64,000 nucleotides of DNA from Rhineura floridana. Lineage: Eukaryota > Chordata > Lepidosauria > Squamata > Rhineuridae. This document shows positions 22,711 to 33,015 of the stretch, one piece after another. The DNA lies in assembly GCF_030035675.1 (NCBI RefSeq), contig NC_084480.1, positions 3,943,501 through 4,007,500 on the forward strand, given 5' to 3'. The position numbers were made by a program, and so were the translations under genes. The notes under the pieces were generated by a model. The model did not search any database. It was not told the DNA's origin and saw only the letters and a program-made list of their open reading frames with translations. Numbering within the stretch: position 1 is the first letter of the stretch; the number at the start of each line of letters is the position of its first letter.

Positions 22711-23252
22711 CTATGCCAAGCAGGGACCAGGAATTGCCCTGTGAGAAGTCATTACCTGCCACACAAGTCCGGCAGCAGTTCCGCTCAGCTGTGCAGACTG
22801 CTGGGACGGCCTGCTTTGGCCAGACCTGATAGCACCTCCTACCCAAACCGTTCCATGGGCAGGCATGTCCTCAGCACTACTGGGAGGCGTGTTTGGGCCC
22901 ATCTTGGGTTTTGTGCTGTGCTCCCTGGGGATGGGGGCAGCCAGGTGTCTTGGGGTGGGCCAGAATCCAGGTGAAGCACCCTGTGTGGTTGTGCTTTGAG
23001 TAGCGGACAGGGCTCTTGCACCTTTGCACAGTGGCATTAAACTAAGGAGGGATCTCGGCAGCGCAGCCCTCTGGCGTGATTGGCTGGAGGAAGCCCCAAA
23101 GCAAGAGCCTTCCTGATTCTAGAATATTTCTCTCTGTGGGGTCTGCTACCTTTGGGGAGTGCAAATGTCACCCGCTGAGCCACTTCAGCATCCCCTGTTT
23201 TCGCTTGGGTCTGCTACTCTGTCTTGGCGGGGAAGGAAGGGGAAATGCGCAC

Positions 23253-23985
23253 CCTGAACATAAGGAGATCCCTGGCTGGATCAGACTAAGGGCCCTTCTA
23301 GTCCAGCACGTGATTTTCCACAGGGGCGGCCGGATGCCTCTTCTGGCACTTTTGTGCTCCTGATCTCCAGCAGCTGGTACCCAGAGTTATGCTGCCTCCA
23401 GCACTGGAAGGATTGCACGGCCATCAGGGCTGCCAGCTGTTGGGAGCTTTCGCTAATCCTCCTTCAAAGCCATCCAAGTTGGTAGCCGTCTCTCATTCAT
23501 TCATTGGTGATCACTTGTGGCCAAGTAAGATTGTCTTCCAAGACAAGGTCTTTAACGGTGGGTCCATAAGTGACTGTGGAGGCCAATTCTGGATCCACAC
23601 AGCCTCCTACAGTGAGGACATAGGTTTCCAGATGGAAGATGGTCGCGATGAGGATTTGCTTGACGTGCCTTCCGCTTAGCTCGTTTGTCCCGTTAACTAA
23701 GTGGTGTGTGAAGATGTACTCCTTTTGGCCTGTTCGGAATCTTCCAGATTCAGATTCGTTGGACGGACCCGGGTTCGAACAGTATCGGAGAGGAAGGTTT
23801 CCTTATCCACTTTCTCCACAACAGGCATGATATTCCGTACCTCTGTCATGTTCCCCCTGAGTTGCCTTTTTTTTCTCTACGCTAAAGAGCCCTGCGTGTT
23901 GTCACCTTTCCTTGTTAGAGGAGATGTTTGAGTCCCCAGACCGTTTTGCTGCTTCTTCTCTGTACCTTTTCCAGCCCCCCTTTTT
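23253..23985 (-). mobile_element. CR1 LINE 3' part with an internal insertion
   Basis: The left end carries the CR1 tail ('gaacataaggagatccctgg' on plus). It passes through the 'ccttcaaagccatccaag' segment and, after an interruption, the 'ccactttctccacaacaggc' and 'ctgtaccttttccag' segments of the CR1 C-terminal coding region, reversed. About 145 bp at 23495-23640 is foreign. Strongly diverged. Confidence 0.8.
23495..23640. repeat. Dispersed repeat inserted in CR1, shared with 54.36 kb
   Basis: 'attggtgatcacttgtggcc' then 'taagattgtcttccaagaca' recurs at 54369-54440 with few differences. It splits the CR1 copy here, so it behaves as a mobile element. Family not recognised; no coding capacity. 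Confidence 0.6.
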
Positions 23986-24659
23986 TGAAACTGCGTTGAT
24001 GCCCTCTAAGGCCACCTCAGGAGTTCTTGACCTGAACCCTCTCTCTTCAGGAGATTTCTCAGCTGGCGCTTTTACGGAGATGTAGGCAAGCGCCTCACTG
24101 AACACTGTCCTGTGAGAAGGGGAATTCAGCAACTCCCTAGGTTAAGGAGGATGCAAAAGTCAGACCAGCTCGCTGTCTGATTTCCGGATTTCCTTTAAGG
24201 TAGTTGGCTGGACTGATGAGACAAATATGATGGAAGTTTCTGTACAATGGACGTCCTTGGCCGGAGGAAATTCTGGGTGGCAACTGTTTAAGAGTCAAAG
24301 GGGAGCCCAGCAACTTGGAAAAGATGTGGTGGGAGGCAGCCAAAAATGTGTTTGTGAAGTGGCATCTTCTCTTTCCAGCAAGCTTGGAGATGCTGTTTCC
24401 CCTTATGTATCTGAAGCTGGCGCATGGTTATTGTGGAGTGCTGGAGCCTGTAAGAGTCTTCAGGGGGCTCAGCTGAGAGTACCCTACCCCTTGCTTTGCC
24501 CCGGGGTGGATCCCAGATAACATCAGTCCTTGACATGAGCCTGGACACTGCCCCATCTACTCTGTGTGGCATGTCTGGGGGAGAGGGGAGTGAGTATAGC
24601 AACCCCCCTACCTACATCTGGAGCTAGAGCTCTCCTGTTTCAGAAATCTATCCTCCAGG
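23986..24659. other. Probable intron, unassigned
   Basis: No exon or repeat recognised; short frames only. Confidence 0.4.
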
Positions 24660-24803
24660 GCAGGGGTAGCCAATATGGTGCCCTCTCTTTGTTGTTGGAC
24701 TGTAACTCCCATCATCCTTGAGTGCTGGCCAGGCCGGCTGCTAAGTCGGATGGCTGTTGGGAGTCCAACATCATCTAGAGGGCACCACGTTGACTACCCC
24801 AGC
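24660..24803. mobile_element. Palindromic MITE, second subfamily
   Basis: 'caggggtagccaatatggtg' on the left and 'caccacgttgactacccc' on the right are inverted repeats, with internal 'actcccatcat' and 'gttgggagtcc' arms. No clean duplication left. Confidence 0.75.
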
Positions 24804-25044
24804 TTTAGGGTCTTGCACCTGACCTTCCTTTGATCTCAAACTGTTAGTACGTTCATGGCCTGATGGTACAATTGGCCTGTTCTAGTGTCTCAATGGGCAC
24901 GTGGGTGGGGCAACCTGGTGCTGGTATTGTGCTGCAAAGGGGCTGTGTGCCCAAGTGCCAAAGGGGGCTGAGCTGAAGGGATGGGGAAACAGTACCTCTG
25001 CCCTACATGAAGGAGCATTACACAGAGTCAAACCGTTGGCCTGC

Positions 25045-25182
25045 ATAGCCCAGCTGTCCCTGACCTGGCCCCCTTCCAGATGTTTTGGACCCTAACTTCC
25101 ATCAGTCCCAGCTAGCATGGCCATTGGTCAGGGATGAGGGGAGTTGTACTCCCAAAATATCTGGAGGGCTAAATGTCTGGAG
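25045..25182. mobile_element. Palindromic MITE
   Basis: 'ccagatgttttggaccctaa' pairs with 'actcccaaaatatctggagg'; the centre reads 'agctagcatggccattggtc'. Same superfamily as 6534-6656. Confidence 0.75.
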
Positions 25183-25189
25183 AAGGCGC

Positions 25190-26543
25190 CTCCCTTGTAA
25201 GTGGCAGTCTCTGCAGGGAGAGCCCATCCCAGGTGCTGCCACGTGATCCTTGAAGCGGAGATGCTGGGGGCTCAGCCTGGGGGCTCAGCCTGGGACCTTC
25301 TCCACACCATGGCATTGAGCATCCCTTGAGCTGTGGCTCCCTCCCAAAGGGATCTCCCAATTGGTGAGTCATGCCCCGAATCGAGCTGGGTGGTACCGCA
25401 ACCGCCTTTTGCTTTTAAACTTATGTATTCTTATGGGACTGGAGCAAGGAGTCAAGAGCAGGGGAAATGCAGCAAGGAGAGACTCTTCCGTGGCCGAAGA
25501 AATCAAAAGCAAGTTGTATGTTGCAGCTCAAGGTTGAAGGTAGGCCACTAGTCTGAGAGGGCTGCAGGTGACTGGCCATCTACACGTTTGAAAGAGGCTT
25601 TGCTGGTGTAGGTCTGCTCTGGAGCCTTTGTTTGATGAGCTACTGGCTAGACCCACCCCTCGCTGCTTGTGGTTGCCCCTCTCTGCAGCACGCTTCAGCT
25701 CTGTCTTAAGCACAGAGATCTGGACTGCAGGGGCTGGGAGGCCCTCCCGCATCTTGCAGGGCTTTTGCAGCCTTTGCATTTTGCTCTGCTAAATACTCTA
25801 GGGATGCATCCGCCTCTGTTTACACGCCACCTTTTGTTTTAATTCACTGTGAAATGTTTAGTCAACGTTCAGCTCTAGGGATAGGATAGCAAGTTTATAA
25901 TTCTGCGGTTGCTTTACAAGTTCATCTAAAGTGTAGACATTCCACTTCAGTGCCTTAAGGTGGACCAACCAGCAGAAGTCTTCAAGGGCCAAAGCTGTCA
26001 TAACAGTTCCAGATGGGCCTTCCCAGAGTAATGAATCTATTAAATCCTAAGAATGTCCATGGCATGTTCTTATAAAGGCGTGAGTTCTCCAGTCAAGTGA
26101 GAAGTTGGGGAGGGAGAAGGTCAGCACCTTGCAAAATCTGACTCTCGCTGTCTGAAGGAGGACAAAGGCTGCACTGTACAGCAGTGTCCCTCATGAATAG
26201 CCCTCTCTGAGCAGCCGAAGTGATGTTTCCTGGGAGACAACTCTGAGGGCTCAGCTATGCGGGTGTTCTGGCCCGGCCCAGACATGCCAGCTGAGGCCAC
26301 CGGCTGCCTTTGCGCAAGCACCTCTTCACCATTCAGCCCCTTTAAAACAGACCTCCGCAGCCGAGGAGACCCCCTCCCCAAGCCTCATGGTCAGAAATGG
26401 CGGAGCAGTTGCCATGGATGTTTCGGTTGCATAATTCAGTTGGCAGTTTTGGGGTTTCTATGTATTTTGGTAAAGAGTAAAGGCGGGATTCTGTTTTGTC
26501 TGTCCATTATGAGCAAACTGTGGCTGCTGCTGGGGAGGGGAGG
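25190..26543. other. Probable intron, unassigned
   Basis: Unique-looking DNA; short frames such as 26121-26381 have no recognisable domain. Confidence 0.4.
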
Positions 26544-26551
26544 GGCAGGAG

Positions 26552-26977
26552 CAGGGCTGGATTATCCATTAGGCTTAGTAGGCTGAAGCCTAGGGGCCTG
26601 GAGCTCTTGGGGGCCCCTGCATAAGCTAAAAAAAATTATCGTGGGACAAGAGCTTCTGAACCGCCCGCCATCCACCCGCTTCACTTACCCTTTTCTCCGC
26701 TGCTTTTTGCGGTTTGCCATCAATCAAGATGGCGGCCGAGGTTTCCCTAAGGGGCTGAAGCTTCTGCCGCCATCTTGCTTGATGGCACACATGCGTGCTA
26801 CATGCGTGGATTTGCTGCCATCAACCAAGATGGCGGCAGAGGCTTCAGCCCCTTAGGGAAACCTCGGCCGCCATCTTGGTTGATAGCAAACCTGCACAAA
26901 AGAAGTGGAAAGGTAGGGAGAAGGGCCCCCCAAACACCAATCAGCCTAGGGGCCCTCCTCAGCTTAATCCAGCCCTG
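26552..26977. mobile_element. hAT MITE with internal hairpin and four YY1-like motifs
   Basis: Terminal inverted repeats 'cagggctggatta' (26552) and 'taatccagccctg' (ending 26977) are flanked by an identical 8-bp duplication, ggcaggag, at 26544-26551 and 26978-26985. Inside, two arms of about 70 bp (26716-26785 and 26815-26886) are near-perfect inverted repeats. Each arm carries 'aagatggcggc' on one strand and its complement on the other, four copies in all, which matches the core YY1 site. No transposase coding. It lies in the probable intron of the plus-strand gene, about 870 bp before its last exon. Confidence 0.88.
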
Positions 26978-27142
26978 GGCAGGAGTAACAGTGGGGGGGT
27001 GGGGTGAAGCTCCTGTGCTCTTCCTAACTCCAAGTCAAGGCTCTCTGGGGGTCCCAAGCATTCATCAAACGCTGCCCAGAAGCTCCGAAGGGTTCCTCCA
27101 CAACCATGAGATCGAGAGACTTGCTTAAAGTCTCTTAAATAT

Positions 27143-27472
27143 TACACAGGCGCCATCCCTGTTATCTTTTCGGCACCTATTGAAGACCTTCCTCTTCCAA
27201 CAAGACTTTTAAGTAGAGACCTCATCACAGTCTGCATCTGGTTGGGAATTGCTTTTTAATATGTTTTTAAACCTTTTTTTTTAACAATGTTTTTAACTTT
27301 TTTTAAAAGATGTCTTCAAAGCTTTTAAAAATGTTTTTAAAGACGTTTTGTTTTAATGTATTTTAAAGTCTGTTTTTATGACGTTTGAAAGCATTTTTAG
27401 TGCTTTTGTTTGCCGCCCTGGGCTCCTGCTGGGAGGAAGGGTGGGATATTAAACAAATAATAAATAAACCAA
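27143..27472 (+). mobile_element. L2-clade LINE, 3' end (GCCGCCCTGGG subfamily)
   Basis: Starts at 'gcgccatccctgttatcttt' and ends at 'gccgccctgggctcctgctg' plus an AATAAA-rich tail. The 3' end differs from the 'ggggcggtat' subfamily at 1.3, 4.6 and 51.0 kb, and matches 57.4-57.6 kb. Confidence 0.85.
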
Positions 27473-27850
27473 GCAAAAAGTCAGCATGCTCAGGATGACC
27501 CGCGCTTTGACCTTGTGCAAATTGTCAAGAATGTAGACGTTGTAGTCTTCTCTCTACAAGTGGGTGCCTTCTGAGGTCCACACGAGGAAGTCGAGGGCTA
27601 CCTGGTGACTTAAATGTGTTGGGTGGGATTGGGGGTACTAGAGAAGATTGCTTGGAGGTTGTTTTTCTTCAGAGGGGGAGTGGCTTGGATCTAAGGGAGG
27701 TGGAGTGAGCAGGGGGGGAGGGGGGAGGTGTCAAATGCACCTTCTCTGCTCTGACGTGAAAAACCTGCATCTGCTGAGTTGGGTTGGTGCTGCTGCCGAA
27801 GAGGCGCTTCCCCATCCTAATAACGCCATGGGTCTTTTCTGTTTGTGCAG
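27473..27850 (+). other. End of probable intron with branch point and acceptor
   Basis: The branch-like 'cctaataac' at about 27817-27825 and the pyrimidine-rich 'ggtcttttctgtttgtgcag' ending at 27850 form a good 3' splice site. Confidence 0.45.
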
Positions 27851-27876
27851 GGGCAGACTTGGAGACCAGAAGGCTG

Positions 27877-28060
27877 ATGTGGGCAGGGAATTAGCCATGA
27901 CCGAAGGGTGCCAACGTGTCCTCCAATAGCTGAACGCAGAGGCTGGCCCTCCATGCCAGTTTTGGCTCCTGACTGCTGTCTCGGGATCCACTTCTTCAGC
28001 GCCACTTTCAGACAGGGCCCTCGCGCACGCCTGGCTGCAGCCACCATTCAGGCTCTCTGA
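27877..28060 (+). promoter_or_regulatory. Three upstream ORFs in the 5' leader
   Basis: ATG at 27877 (5 codons, stop 27892-27894), ATG at 27897 (10 codons, stop ending 27929) and ATG at 27953 (35 codons, stop ending 28060) precede the main start at 28407. If the exon begins at 27851, scanning ribosomes meet all three, so translation of the main ORF would depend on leaky scanning or reinitiation. Confidence 0.4.
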
Positions 28061-28406
28061 TTTTTTTTAGTTGGGGTCCGGGGAAGCTACCTGACGGGGA
28101 AAGGGAGTCACTGTTGCTTTTAATGTAGATTTGAAACCAACCTTACTGGAAGAAGAGGATGTGGCATTTTAATGGTGCTAGTTTGGAAAGTGTGGCTGCT
28201 GTATTCCCGCCTGAAGTGAAGCTGTGCGGGGACCCTCTGACTCGCAGCACAGTCTTGGAATAGGAAGGAGCCTTTGACTTGAGAGACCGAGTGAGCCAAC
28301 AGCAAAGGCCCATCTTTAGAGGGACTCAGCAGTCTGACAGGCAGCGTTACGGCCTGCCGCCCTTAGCTGTGCCTTGACTGCCATCGCCCCGCCCCGGGGA
28401 CCCACG

Positions 28407-28595
28407 ATGGGGGCAGGGCTCTCCACCGGGGCAGTCGTCGCTGTCGTTTTCAACTGTGTCATTGCCTTCCTTGTCCTCGTCCTCTTCCTGATTCTCTGCA
28501 AGGCCTGCAGGACGCCATCTTGCCCTGACAAGAGCCCTTCTTCCGAGGGCTCAGATGAGAGGGGGAATGAGGAGAAGTACCTGCTGCAGCCTTGA
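28407..28595 (+). CDS. Small single-pass membrane protein (62 aa), not identified
   Basis: The ATG is in a strong context (acgATGg: A at -3, G at +4). An in-frame stop lies upstream at 28335, so the frame cannot extend far within this exon; an alternative exon start near 28366 could add about 14 residues. Visible layout: short N-terminus MGAGLST (residues 1-7), one hydrophobic segment at about 9-31 (AVVAVVFNCVIAFLVLVLFL and onward), a cysteine-containing juxtamembrane stretch KACRTPSC (32-39) and an acidic, serine-rich tail ending in EEKYLLQP. G2 with S6 fits an N-myristoylation pattern, and C31, C34 and C39 are possible palmitoylation sites, but both are pattern matches only. Lack of an obvious signal sequence and the K/R just after the segment suggest N-out, C-in topology. 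The size and layout match vertebrate small integral membrane proteins, but I cannot assign an ortholog. CpG-island promoter, poly(A) signal and repeat-free exon argue for a real gene. Confidence 0.6.
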   Translation: MGAGLSTGAVVAVVFNCVIAFLVLVLFLILCKACRTPSCPDKSPSSEGSDERGNEEKYLLQP

Positions 28596-30180
28596 CCTTG
28601 TGAGTCTGGGGGAAGTGAGCGGAGCTAGCCTTGCATGCCTTTCCTCTCCAGGGTCCGATTCCATCAAAGGTTCTAGAAACATTGAGACACTTGATTCCGG
28701 GCAACTTGGGACCCTCTGCTCCGGTTGTGGCAACTGTTTTGTCTTTGAGAGACAAGGCTAGAAGTCTCTGAGCGATGGAGGAAGGAGGCCGTAGTGGGAG
28801 TCCAGAGGAGACGGTGTGGTACCCCCAGCTGAGGTGTGCAAGAGAGAGGAACAAGCTGGGATTGATCTCCCAGTGTTCAGGATTGTCTCCCTGTGGCCTT
28901 GGCTGCCTTGTTCATGGCTGTGCCAAACTCAGAGGCTGGCCCTGTCGAGATGGTGGCTAGTGCAGCTGTGCCGGAGCAGCTTTTCTTAGGCTCTTCTGGA
29001 ACTTTCCGTTCCACCATGCAGGTTTCAACAAAGCCTCAGATGGTCCAGGGTGCCATCGAGAGATGTGCCTGTTTCCTGAGGCCTCCATTTTGCCTCAGTT
29101 CCTTCTGGGGTCTCAAGTCAACCCAATGGCAGAAGGGGAGCAACAGAGCCAGGTTCACCAGCTGAGTCGGGTGCCTTTTTGGAGACCATTTCCAGCAAGC
29201 CACTGGGCACAGACAAAGCATGAGGATTGGGGGGTGGGGAAGAGCACCCCTTCCTCAGGTGGATGAGTTGGGCACCCTCTTTCCAGGAGCTGATGGTGAA
29301 ACCGGAGGGTGTGCAAACCTGCTGGGCAGTTGAAGGCTTCTGCCAGCTGGGGTGGCATCTGATAGGCCAAGAGTTTGTTCTTGGGTCTGATAGCTTCTTT
29401 TCTACCTGCTCTCTAGAGCCCTCGCCACCCCCCAGTCTTGGTGATTAAAGTACAGGGGATGGGCGTTTGGATCCAGGCCCCAAGGGACAACTGCCTCAAG
29501 GCAGACAGGTTGAGGCATATAGGGTGTGTGTGTTGGGGCTAGATGCAGCTTTGAGTATAGGCTGGAAAGTACCATGAAATGAAGGAAGTGGTGGAAGAGG
29601 CTGGGTTGCAAACAGGAACTCTGATAAGGTGCCTGCTAAGACCTTCTCCCAAGGCTGAAGAAAGGCTGGATGCCAGCAGCCCAGATAAGCCAACAAAGGC
29701 CTTGAGCGTCTGTTCAGGCAGTGCCCTGTTCTGTCCCCACCTGTGTTCACCCATCGCTGCTGCTGTGGCTGAGACCACCAAGTCTTGAGGGCCTGTGAGT
29801 GCCTCCCTGCTCCTCGTAGGGATCTGCCTGCCTCCCCCCCCCCAAGTGAACAAAGAGCCAAGGAGTCGTGTCCCGAGAAACAGAAGCAACGCTGGTGAAC
29901 GCGCTGGCAGGCAGATGTGTGTCAGGCCAGCTTTGGAGTGGGGTGGGGTTGTCACCCTAGAGTAGAGCTATTGCAATAAGAAGTGGGCGTTGCTGGTTAG
30001 ATGCCTAGCATGGCAGGGGTTTCTAGGGTGTGTATGTGTGTGTGTGAGAGAGGGGGGGTCCCTGGGGGGGCTCTCTGCTTCCTCTTGTTGCTAAGAGGCA
30101 GAGCTGCTTGTTCCCTTCTCTTGCTAATGACTCTCCGCTGGGTTTAACATGTCCCTTCCTAACTGCGATTTTACTGGAAT

Positions 30181-30186
30181 AATAAA
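30181..30186 (+). terminator. Poly(A) signal of plus-strand gene
   Basis: AATAAA within 'ggaataataaaaaacgc', followed 35-55 nt later by the GT-rich 'cttgtgctgcgtctggttca'. Cleavage is expected near 30200. Confidence 0.6.
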
Positions 30187-30943
30187 AAACGCATAGTTTG
30201 TAGCCAAGAGAAAGCCTCTTGTGCTGCGTCTGGTTCATGTCTCCAAAGGAAGCTGCTGGATTCTAAGGAGGATGGGGAGAAGGGGTTGTGCATGCTCCAA
30301 AAGGGCTTCACCCTCCTTTGTAGGAGCTGGAAGGGAGGGAAAGACTGGGCTGGGGGCCTTCATGGGGCCAGCTGTTGGGGGACTCGCTTGGTCTTCCACG
30401 GATCCACATCTGCACTGCCAAGAATCACCTGTGAAGGCAGCTCTGCTTTGCAGAGTTCCGTTAGGACAGCTGGAGGGCTCGTGCGTGTGAGCTGATGGGT
30501 GCAAAGGCAGGGCTGAGCAAGACCTGTTTGCTCCACTCTGGTTGCGCACCGCACAAGAAGGGAAGGAAGGAGAATGAGGTGTACTGGGGACGATTAAGGA
30601 AGACCGTGTTATTGGACAGGCATGTACACAACAGAGTCGGCTGGAGCTTGCTGTCTCCACTTTCCTGATGAAAGTTGGGGGGGCAGGGGTTCCAAGTGGT
30701 GGGGGTGCACTTCCCCATGCTGTGGGCCAACTGGAGCATGTGCCATCTCTTCATTTTACAAAAGTGGACTCTGCAACACCAGGCCATGTGACTAATAACA
30801 CGCAACCAGTTTGGCCCTTTGTGGGGTGCTAATGGAGAGTCTCCGGAGAACCGTCTTTTACCATCCCAAGCCTATCAGTGGCAGCTTCTCTGGTTTCACC
30901 AGTAAGGCAGGCTCAGGCCCTTTCTTCCTTATAAGCTTTGCAA

Positions 30944-30964
30944 CACACACACACACACACACAC
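30944..30964 (+). repeat. (CA)n microsatellite
   Basis: About ten CA units. On the minus strand it is (TG)n, about 45-65 nt downstream of the minus-strand AATAAA, where a GU-rich element would be expected. Confidence 0.95.
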
Positions 30965-31008
30965 CCGTGTGGCTGGATGAGAGCCAGCATGGCTGTCAAG
31001 TCTCAGCT

Positions 31009-31014
31009 TTTATT
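31009..31014 (-). terminator. Poly(A) signal of minus-strand gene
   Basis: TTTATT on plus reads AATAAA on minus, about 185 nt beyond the stop codon at 31195-31197. Confidence 0.5.
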
Positions 31015-31194
31015 TTTCTGTATTCAAAACCAAAAACAACACTTTTGTTTCAGAATAAAAAAGGGCTGTGGGGCAGCTGTCCACGCAGGGCGCTGCAGCC
31101 TACAAAGGGGTGCTTGTTCCTGGGAGCCGGGACTTCCCAACTGCATGCGAGGAGGCAGAGCTGAGCTGGGGGGGGGGGAAGCAGCAGTCTCACT

Positions 31195-31299
31195 TCATTT
31201 GCTGGTTTTGGCCACTGGCTCTCTTACCAGGTTCAGCAGTTTGTCCAGCTTTGCAATCTCCACTTCTGGGCCTTTCTGAACCTCCTGGCCTTTCTTTTC
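31195..31299 (-). CDS. Probable last coding exon of a convergent gene (C-terminus, 34 aa)
   Basis: Reading minus, a pyrimidine-rich tract and acceptor ('cctcttgtctccatag') are followed at once by the open frame [34 protein letters not shown] and a TGA. The peptide is charged and helix-prone, with the balanced composition of a real C-terminus; the other two frames give low-complexity sequence or an early stop. It ends in phase 0 at the acceptor, with the poly(A) signal 185 nt on. One oddity: CTG|gtaaga inside the exon (donor at about 31227) is a good 5' splice site, so a 72-nt internal version ending ...KLDKLLNL is possible. I do not recognise the protein. Upstream exons should lie to the right; none was found with confidence. 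Confidence 0.5.
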   Translation of the reverse strand, partial: EKKGQEVQKGPEVEIAKLDKLLNLVREPVAKTSK

Positions 31300-31839
31300 C
31301 TATGGAGACAAGAGGAAACAGAGTGGTTAGGGGCAAGGCTACCTTAACTGCTTGCTTCAGAGCGCGTTGCCCTTGTGTACTGTTTGAAAGCTTCAGTTGG
31401 TGGAAACTGGAGTGCCTGGCTGCCTGCCTTATGGGGAACCAGAATGCAAGTGCTCTGTGTCTGTTGTATTCCAGGCTTGCAGGAAAGGTTTGAGTTTTGA
31501 CCCAGGAAGCATGAGACAAGCCCTCCAGTGGTTTGGAGTGGGTTCACTGGGCATCTTCTTGCTGGGCATCTTGACTCCTGTGCATTTGCTGCGCTTCCTT
31601 GGAAGTGCTTGCCATGTCCAAAGAGTTCCTCTAAGAAGCAAGGAGTGTCTCTCCCACGTCAGCTGGGGGCGGGGGAGAATCTTTAATGCAGCCTGCATGG
31701 CTGGTGTGGGATAGCCAGCAGGCTCTTTTAGGGGGATGGAGCATTGCCAGCAATAGGAAGGGGGTCTACACAGCGCAGGCATCTCCATGCAGGCCTACTT
31801 AATGCAGGCCTTGAGTAGAAGCAGTTCCGTAGCTATTTA
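31300..31839 (-). other. Probable intron of minus-strand gene
   Basis: No exon or repeat recognised. Frames on both strands lack domains. Confidence 0.35.
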
Positions 31840-32600
31840 AAAACCTCTAAGCAGGTATTTATTCCATTAATTTTTTCATACTCTTAAGTATTTTACATAA
31901 AAATACAACAGCATTTGATAATATTTCCTAAACTAGATAAGAATTATTAAAAAAAAACAAAAACAGCAGTGTACAAAACAAAAAAAATTAAGAGTTGGGG
32001 TCCAGGAAAACTTGGGTAAACATAGGTCTTTAAGAGGTATTTAAAGGTCATTACTGTCTCTGCTTCACAAATTACACAAGGAAGGCCATTTACTCCAGAG
32101 GCTAGGTGCTATCGCCAAGAAAGCCTGTTTCTTCATTGTCAGCAAGTAACAACCTGCTGGTCATGGAAAGAGCAACAGGGTCTCGGAAGATGTTCAAAAC
32201 CAGCCTGGTCTGTAGTAGGGGAGGCAGTCTGCCAGGTATCCTGGTACCACGATGATGATGAGTTGCATTTATTAGTTGCTTTTTTCACAAGTAGTGACCC
32301 AAAGCAACCTACAAAATGAAGTCATGTCTGAGGTCACAAAGAAAGCAATTTACAAATGATATTTAGGACCTCAAATGTTGATGCCCCACTAAGGGCACTA
32401 GCAACTGCCATTAGCACTAGCTGTAGCTTCCAAGGCACATAGCACATCTGAGTAGTCTAATCCTGAGTTTACCAATGTATGGACCACTGTGGCAAGGGTA
32501 TCCCAGTCTAGGAATGGTTGTACTTGGCACACTAACCAAAGTTGGTAAAGCCAAGCATTTAGAAGGGCCTGTTTAGCGAGAACACCACTTTGAATTTCCC
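31840..32600 (-). repeat. Diverged repeat mosaic, LINE-like
   Basis: The A-rich left part with 'attaaaaaaaaacaaaaac', the segment 'atttactccagaggctaggt', and 'ttgcatttattagttgcttt' resemble reversed LINE 3' and late coding pieces. Too diverged to name. Confidence 0.35.
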
Positions 32601-33015
32601 CTTCTAGAAACAGCAGAGAGCATGCAGCAAGCCCAGAGGTCTCTGAGCCAAGATGGAGGAACTGGAGCGCTTGGTCTTAGAGGACAGCATTGATATAGTG
32701 AGCATAACAGAAACCTGTTGGAACAGAGAAAACCAGTGGGACATGGTTATCCCTGGATATAAAGGATATCGGAAGGACAGGGAAGGATTTCTTGAAGGTG
32801 GTGTCACTCTATACATGGAAAAGGACATTGAATCCAGCAAGCTAGAAAGCCTAAAAGAGGCAGATTCCACAGAATCGTTGTGAGTGGTGATACTGGGCCC
32901 CAAGAGTAATTTAATACTGAGGATGTTCTATTGTTCCCCTGACCAAAATGCTGAGAGAGATCTTGAGATGAAAAATGAAATCAAGGAAGCATCCAAACTA
33001 GGAAATGTTGTAGTA

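Larger units (their letters stand above)
27851..30205 (+). other. Probable terminal exon of plus-strand gene
   Basis: Begins after the acceptor at 27850 and ends near the poly(A) signal at 30181. It contains three short upstream ORFs, the 62-codon ORF at 28407-28595 and about 1.6 kb of 3' UTR. No transposable element is recognisable anywhere in these 2.35 kb, in sharp contrast to both sides, as expected if insertions here are selected against. Later acceptors (after 'ttttaatgtag' near 28126 or 'ccgcccttag' near 28365) are alternative starts of the exon. Confidence 0.55.

Noticed and set aside
26121-27128. Frames of 71-117 codons spanning the YY1-bearing element
   Set aside because: They cross a non-coding hAT MITE and its boundaries.
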